Source of the DNA: Clostridium rhizosphaerae | Lineage (GTDB): Bacteria; Bacillota; Clostridia; Clostridiales; Clostridiaceae | Direction of reading: 5' to 3' | NCBI RefSeq assembly: GCF_016765585.1 | Contig: NZ_JAESWC010000023.1 | Location: 1-64,000 of the forward strand | Length of the DNA: 64,000 nt | Shown here: positions 59,995 to 64,000 of the stretch, one piece after another | Layout: each line of letters opens with the position of its first letter | Position numbering within the stretch: the first letter of the stretch is position 1 | Position numbers and translations under genes: made by a program | The notes under the pieces: generated by a model | What the model was told of the DNA's origin: nothing | The model's database searches: none | The model's input: the letters and a program-made list of their open reading frames with translations, nothing else

Positions 59995-60090
59995 ACTTCA
60001 AATTTTTTGATATGAGCAGCTTTAGCCACCACACTTTAACTTAAGTCTATTAAAGATGCTTTACCTTCCCAACACTATTAGAACATTGTT
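59995..60090 (-). repeat. Orphan flank of a decayed CL element
   Basis: ATTTTTTGATATGAGCAGCT resembles a right end (ATTTTTTGTTATATGTAG), and the following bases (TTAGCCACCACACTTTAACT, TAAGTCTATTAAAG) match the ~80-bp flank that follows CL4, CL6, CL9 and CL10. The left part of the element has been lost. It lies between the methyltransferase gene and the 59447 gene, where an element would be expected. Confidence 0.5.
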
Positions 60091-60092
60091 GA

Positions 60093-60923
60093 TCAAAATT
60101 GTTTTTCTCCAAAAGCGTATATTACCGGCATATTAAAGCAAAGCTCTTTTCCTCTACCGAACTTTTCAAGTCCTTTCCATATGTCCTTTTTAAATTCTGT
60201 AAAGACATCACAGCCCATATCTTCTATTTGATCAAATATCCCTCTAACCGCATTTGTCCACATTTCCTGCCACCACTCTTTTTCGTCCTTATATATAACT
60301 TCTGAATCTTCGTAATACACTTTAATGTTTATAAAGCCAAAGTTATTTAATATTTTTCTAATATCATCTACAGTATCAAACTTTGATATATCCGTTTTTT
60401 TATTGTTTTTATTTTCTTTAACATGCGGAAGAAATTTATTAACTATCTCAGTCAGCCACTTTTGGTCTTCTTGTATGCCCCATATACTGAATCCTACTTG
60501 ACCTCCCTTTTTCAGTAATCTCAAAATTTCATTCAATTGCCCTTCACTTTGCATTAGGTATCCAAATCCAAACCCGCAGATTATATTATCAAAAGATTCT
60601 TCCTGAAAGTCTAAATATTTAGCATTCATATTTTTCACTTCTGCATTACTTATATTTCTATGTAAAATATCATTATAGGTTTCATTTACCATAACTTCCG
60701 AATTGTCAATACCTATAACATAACCATCTTTACCTACTTTATCTAATGCAGGGAATAGTGAAGCACCTCTACCCATTCCTATATCTAATACTCTTGCTCC
60801 TCTACTTATGTATGAAAGTTCAACCAACCTAGTTCCGAAATCTTCCCAATACCTTGGTCCGACTTTGCCAAAGTTGAGAGCTACTTTGTCCCAAATGTTA
60901 TCACTTTTACTACCTATATTCAT
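60093..60923 (-). CDS. Class I SAM-dependent methyltransferase
   Basis: 276 residues. ARVLDIGMGRGASLFPALDK is motif I (SAM binding), GYVIGIDNSEVMVNETYND is motif II, SFDNIICGFGFGYLMQSE is motif III and LKKGGQVGFSIWG is the post-III strand. The layout is that of UbiE/Methyltransf_11 enzymes acting on small molecules. AAGGTGGTATATAA precedes the start. It lies between CL10 and the orphan flank. Confidence 0.88.
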   Translation of the reverse strand: MNIGSKSDNIWDKVALNFGKVGPRYWEDFGTRLVELSYISRGARVLDIGMGRGASLFPALDKVGKDGYVIGIDNSEVMVNETYNDILHRNISNAEVKNMNAKYLDFQEESFDNIICGFGFGYLMQSEGQLNEILRLLKKGGQVGFSIWGIQEDQKWLTEIVNKFLPHVKENKNNKKTDISKFDTVDDIRKILNNFGFINIKVYYEDSEVIYKDEKEWWQEMWTNAVRGIFDQIEDMGCDVFTEFKKDIWKGLEKFGRGKELCFNMPVIYAFGEKQF

Positions 60924-61043
60924 TTATATACCACCTTATCTATTCTCTAACAAATTACTATTGGTTATAATGCTTATCAGTCCCTTCAAACCATATCTGA
61001 ATATAAAAAACTTATACAATTACTTTTTATCAATAAAGTTGTG

Positions 61044-61158
61044 CATAAGGTTTTGAATTTCCGGCCCCGAGACACTTAGCAAGACTTGGCTTAGTGTAGC
61101 AGGTGTGGCTTGAATATCTTTTCATGCTAAGCTGGACAGAAATTTTTTGTTATATGTA
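61044..61158 (-). repeat. CL10: short attC-like element
   Basis: 115 bp. Left end GCATAAGGTTTTG then box AATTTCCGG; right end box GACAGAAATT then TTTTGTTATATG. AATTTC/GAAATT pair and the flanking bases partly pair. The inner arm is ACACTTAGC/GCTTAGTGT with loop AAGACTTG. TAACG is TAAGG here. The 80-bp flank to the right (TAGTTTTAACCACTGCACTT...) is shared with CL4 and CL6. Confidence 0.75.
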
Positions 61159-61255
61159 GTTTTAACCACTGCACTTTATATAAAATCTATTTTAATTACT
61201 TTAAATTTGGTTACATAATAAAGAATATTGCTCAGTTGTATTGCAACTGGTTTTC

Positions 61256-61972
61256 TTATTTTGAGCATAATTTTTCCTTCATATTATTGAAAAACCATTG
61301 GAATTCCTCTTCACTTTCATAGGGGGAAGGTTCCGTTAGTTTCACATCAATACCTAGACCTGGAAAATCATCATCAAGATATCGAGGGAATAGATGACAA
61401 TGCAGATGTGGCGAAGAGTTTCCATGAATCTCATAATTAATTTTAGTTGCTCCAGTAACTTCTTGAAGTGCTTTTGCAGCCTTTTGAACATCACCCATAA
61501 AACCAGCCAAGTCATCTTTTGGCATATCATAAAGATTTACATAGTGCTTTATTGATAATACATGACATTTGCCAAATAAACACCCTTGTGCAACACGTTC
61601 TGCTGTAATCCATGCATATTCAAGTTTTGCAATATTATACAACCCTTTTGGTGCAGGCATATTATTACAACAAGGACAAAACTCTTCATGACTTTCTTTT
61701 TCATATTGAGTATATTTGTAATGAAAACTATTTCCCTTTGCGTCTATCTGTCTTTGTGCACATTTGCTCAATTTCACCATGATTTCATGTTTCCTTGAGT
61801 CATCAAATATCTGAACTCCATCAACAGTTTTATTTTCACGGGAAAAGCCAATAATTCCAAGACAACGTTCTGTCATTCTATCAACTGAAATTAATACATC
61901 ATATAAATTATATTTACTTTCAGAGTATCCATATTGTTGTCGCTCTTTTTCTGTCGCCCACCGTATTAACAT
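61256..61972 (-). CDS. HIT-domain protein (histidine triad)
   Basis: 238 residues. The HIT motif is SPHLHCHLFPRYL (HxHxH), preceded by ATKINYEIHGNSSPHLHCHL and CHVLSIKHYVNLYDMP. The N-terminal ~110 residues carry a Cys pair (FCPCCNNMPAPKGL) that may bind zinc. HIT enzymes hydrolyse nucleotide phosphoramidates or diadenosine polyphosphates. The Shine-Dalgarno GAGAAGGG is close to the ATG. It shares the interval between CL11 and CL10 with the opposite-strand gene at 62136. Confidence 0.87.
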   Translation of the reverse strand: MLIRWATEKERQQYGYSESKYNLYDVLISVDRMTERCLGIIGFSRENKTVDGVQIFDDSRKHEIMVKLSKCAQRQIDAKGNSFHYKYTQYEKESHEEFCPCCNNMPAPKGLYNIAKLEYAWITAERVAQGCLFGKCHVLSIKHYVNLYDMPKDDLAGFMGDVQKAAKALQEVTGATKINYEIHGNSSPHLHCHLFPRYLDDDFPGLGIDVKLTEPSPYESEEEFQWFFNNMKEKLCSK

Positions 61973-62135
61973 CCCTTCTCACTCCTATCCATTGTATAAA
62001 TAATATTTTTATGATACTTTTCTAGAATTGTATAAAATAGAAATATTTCAAGTTAACTCAAAATGCAAATAACGAGCACCATCTTCTCAGTATTTCATAA
62101 TATAAATGATATGAAAATATAGTAGGAGGAATAAT

Positions 62136-62777
62136 ATGATATATTTTTGCCCAATACATGGCACATATTTTGAAACTCCAGATACTCGTTACTCTAACTA
62201 TAGAGAACAGGCCAATGGAACTATAATCGATTTATGGAATAAAGTCTCTCCACCTCCTGCACCTGAGCTAAAATCCGTAAAAGCTGATTCCAATACCACT
62301 GCACTATTGATTTTAGATATGGAGATGTCTATATGTAAAAGTCCACGCTGTATAGCTTCTATCACTAATATTTCTAACTTACTTACTAAAGCCCGAAATA
62401 ATGGTATGCTTGTTGTCTATAGTCTTACACATAATGGAAATCCTCGAGATATTGCAAGACGGCTAGCCCCTTTACCAGGTGATCCCATTGTAAAATCAAA
62501 CGTAGATAAGTTTTACGAAACTAACCTAGACGAAATACTTCGAGAAAAAGGTATTAAAACTGTTATAGTTACAGGCTTCGCTGCCAATGGTGCAGTACTT
62601 CACACAGCTGCTAGTGCTGCTTTCCACGGCTATAATGTTATCGTTCCAGTGGACTGCATGTCCACTGCAAATATTCTATACGCAGAGCAATATACCGCAT
62701 GGCATATGCTAAACAGTCCGGCCACTAGAAACCGAGCTTTACTGACAGAAGTTAGTTTAATTAGTTTTACACATTAG
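62136..62777 (+). CDS. Isochorismatase-like cysteine hydrolase lacking the catalytic Cys
   Basis: 213 residues. ALLILDMEMSICKSPRCI has the first catalytic Asp (LILDME), PIVKSNVDKFYETNLDEIL has the catalytic Lys, and IVTGFAANGAVLHTAASAAF is the motif that normally reads TGxxTNVCV. Here Cys is replaced by Ala. The rest of the fold is intact, including VIVPVDCMS. It is either a pseudo-enzyme or uses another chemistry. An N-terminal ~45-residue extension (FCPIHGTYFETPDTRYS) is unusual. GTAGGAGGAATA precedes the ATG. It is the only intact gene in the array on the plus strand. Confidence 0.85.
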   Translation: MIYFCPIHGTYFETPDTRYSNYREQANGTIIDLWNKVSPPPAPELKSVKADSNTTALLILDMEMSICKSPRCIASITNISNLLTKARNNGMLVVYSLTHNGNPRDIARRLAPLPGDPIVKSNVDKFYETNLDEILREKGIKTVIVTGFAANGAVLHTAASAAFHGYNVIVPVDCMSTANILYAEQYTAWHMLNSPATRNRALLTEVSLISFTH

Positions 62778-62851
62778 AAAAAGTGCACCTCTATGCTTTG
62801 TAATTTCTTAAAAATGTTATGCGTAAACAAAACTTTATAGATTTAAAATGT

Positions 62852-62929
62852 CATATAATATTCCTAATTCCCGACACCGAGAAGCCTAGAAATCTCTTTT
62901 CTTAGTTACACTGGATTTTTTGTTATATG
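62852..62929 (-). repeat. CL11: short attC-like element
   Basis: 78 bp, the shortest full copy. Left end CATATAATATTCC, middle ATTCCCGACACCGAGAAGCC (shared with CL3 and CL7), right end GGATTTTTTGTTATATG. The ends pair over a longer stretch than in other copies because the flanks ATTTAAAATGT and ACATTTTAAAT are also inverted. It begins 26 bp past the PHP gene stop and marks the right limit of the array in this window. Confidence 0.68.
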
Positions 62930-62954
62930 ACATTTTAAATTTTTTAATGTTTAC

Positions 62955-63827
62955 TCAGACATTTAAAATCATACTTTCATCAATAGTTAAGTTGCAATCT
63001 CCAATCTTAATGTCAGGCTTAGTTTTTCCATGGAAATCACTGCCACAAGTTACTATAAGATTATTCTCCAATGCTTTTTTATAGAAATATTCTGATGCTT
63101 CCCTAGAATGATATGAAGAAAATGCTTCTATACCTTCAATTCCCTGACCAATAATATTGTCGAGCTGCGAAAAGTCATTTTTCAAGTTCTGCCCAGGGTG
63201 AGCTAAAACCGGAACCCCTCCCGTTGATTTTACTAAGCTAATAGCATCTCCTAGTGATATGAAATTAATTTTCACATAAGCCGGCTTCCCTTGCGCAAAA
63301 AAGTCCCAATAAAAATTTACATATGGCCTGTCACTTCTGCTGCCACCTTTTAAGTACGGTTTTAGAATTTGATATTTACCGGCATATTCCTTTGTTAAGA
63401 CAACCTCTGCTATTAATTCTCCGGAAATAATTTCCCCCTCTGATTTATCGTATATCTCTTTCTCGTCTAATGGTATTCCAGTATATTTCTTGAATTTATA
63501 AATTTTCTCAGAGGCGGAGTTCATTTCTTGTTTGAATATGCTTTCTTCTATTTCCAGGAATTCTTTGCGTTTATAGTCAATCATATATCCAAGTAAATGA
63601 AAATTTGTTTCGTTATTATTTACACAATCAATTTCTATTCCTGAGATAACATCCATATTTGATTTTTGGCCAAGTTTAATGGCTTCAGCGACACCTTTTA
63701 CAGAATTATGGTCAGTAATTGAAATTCTTCTCATTTTTTTCTCAGCACACATTTCAACAATTTCTCTTATGCTAAACTCCGCATCATCACTTTTGTTTGA
63801 ATGTATATGTAAATCAACATAAGCCAT
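62955..63827 (-). CDS. PHP-domain metal-dependent phosphoesterase
   Basis: 290 residues. YVDLHIHSNKSDDAEFSIRE gives the HxH metal motif, ISITDHNSVKGVAEAI the DH motif, VISGIEIDC a Glu ligand, VPVLAHPGQN a His and TCGSDFHGKTKPDI the final DxH. This is the YciV/TrpH-like family that hydrolyses 5'-3' nucleotides or AMP-like substrates. GGAAGGTGTTTTCTT precedes the ATG. Its stop lies just outside CL11. Confidence 0.88.
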   Translation of the reverse strand: MAYVDLHIHSNKSDDAEFSIREIVEMCAEKKMRRISITDHNSVKGVAEAIKLGQKSNMDVISGIEIDCVNNNETNFHLLGYMIDYKRKEFLEIEESIFKQEMNSASEKIYKFKKYTGIPLDEKEIYDKSEGEIISGELIAEVVLTKEYAGKYQILKPYLKGGSRSDRPYVNFYWDFFAQGKPAYVKINFISLGDAISLVKSTGGVPVLAHPGQNLKNDFSQLDNIIGQGIEGIEAFSSYHSREASEYFYKKALENNLIVTCGSDFHGKTKPDIKIGDCNLTIDESMILNV

Positions 63828-63940
63828 AAGAAAACACCTTCCTCTTTATCTTAAAAATATAGATTGTCAGTATTCTGAATTATTTCATCAGCGCGACATT
63901 AAATAATAAATTCAGATTATATCTCACTCATTTTAAATGA

Positions 63941-64000
63941 TTAATATTTCATTAATGTTTTTTCCATAAAATACTTTTCGTTTGTTATTGGATAGCTCTT
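63941..64000 (-). CDS. Possible 3' end of a gene running off the right edge
   Basis: The minus strand is open from 64000 to a TAA at 63941-63943, encoding KSYPITNEKYFMEKTLMKY. Only 19 codons are visible, so neither the family nor its reality can be judged. The remaining 63844-63940 is AT-rich with no evident feature. Confidence 0.35.
   Translation of the reverse strand, partial: KSYPITNEKYFMEKTLMKY

Noticed and set aside
42483-62929. CL elements as simple MITEs with CATATAAC/GTTATATG terminal repeats
   Set aside because: The ends are inverted like MITE termini, but all 11 copies share one orientation relative to genes, lie after stop codons and have covarying internal boxes. I keep it as an alternative but not as the main reading.

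Overview
The window looks like the chromosome of a low-G+C, spore-forming Clostridium (sensu stricto). The evidence is AT-rich DNA, AGGAGG-type ribosome binding sites with frequent GTG and TTG starts, the sigH / ctsR-mcsA-mcsB-clpC / radA-disA gene set, and a small duplicated protein that resembles a spore protein. I cannot name the species. Nearly all genes lie on the minus strand.

Region 1 (1-19.5 kb) is conserved core. In transcription order (right to left) it runs ctsR-mcsA-mcsB-clpC under a CtsR box, a lipoprotein class B PBP, a NagR-type regulator with nagB under its own operator, radA-disA, carD, a PIN-TRAM membrane protein, ispD, cysS, mrnC, rlmB, a YacP-type NYN protein, sigH, then tRNA-Gly, tRNA-Thr and the start of tuf. 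This is the firmicute ctsR-to-sigH block with extra genes inserted between clpC and radA.

Region 2 (19.5-40 kb) is mixed chromosomal content: lipid acyltransferase, GNAT acetyltransferases, glutamine amidotransferase, a spore-protein-like small gene, a probable 6S RNA, a polysaccharide deacetylase lipoprotein, a beta-lactamase-family hydrolase, an MFS transporter, an AraC-type regulator, two radical SAM proteins, and a MurC-type ligase next to an RfbC-type epimerase. A decayed gene lies at 39.8-40.1 kb.

Region 3 (40-64 kb) is accessory. It holds mostly single-gene units of unrelated function: GNATs, DUF2971, cupin, DUF5071, DUF1062, CD3324-like, an ECF sigma/anti-sigma pair, a phosphotransferase, a sorbosone-dehydrogenase-like protein, YdeI-like, an Arg-rich protein, an epimerase, a Ser/Thr kinase, a methyltransferase, HIT, cysteine-hydrolase and PHP proteins. 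Between many of them lie 11 copies of a structured element (called CL1-CL11 here). All 11 face the same way relative to the genes. The intact copies begin near TAACGTYTCG and end near ATTTTGTTATATG, and they enclose paired boxes whose sequence changes from copy to copy while pairing is kept. This layout resembles attC recombination sites of an integron cassette array. A chimeric pseudogene, decayed fragments and an opposite-strand gene lie inside the array. No integrase gene is visible in the window, so the interpretation is inference. An alternative is a dispersed 3'-end or MITE-like element. This array is the main point of interest.
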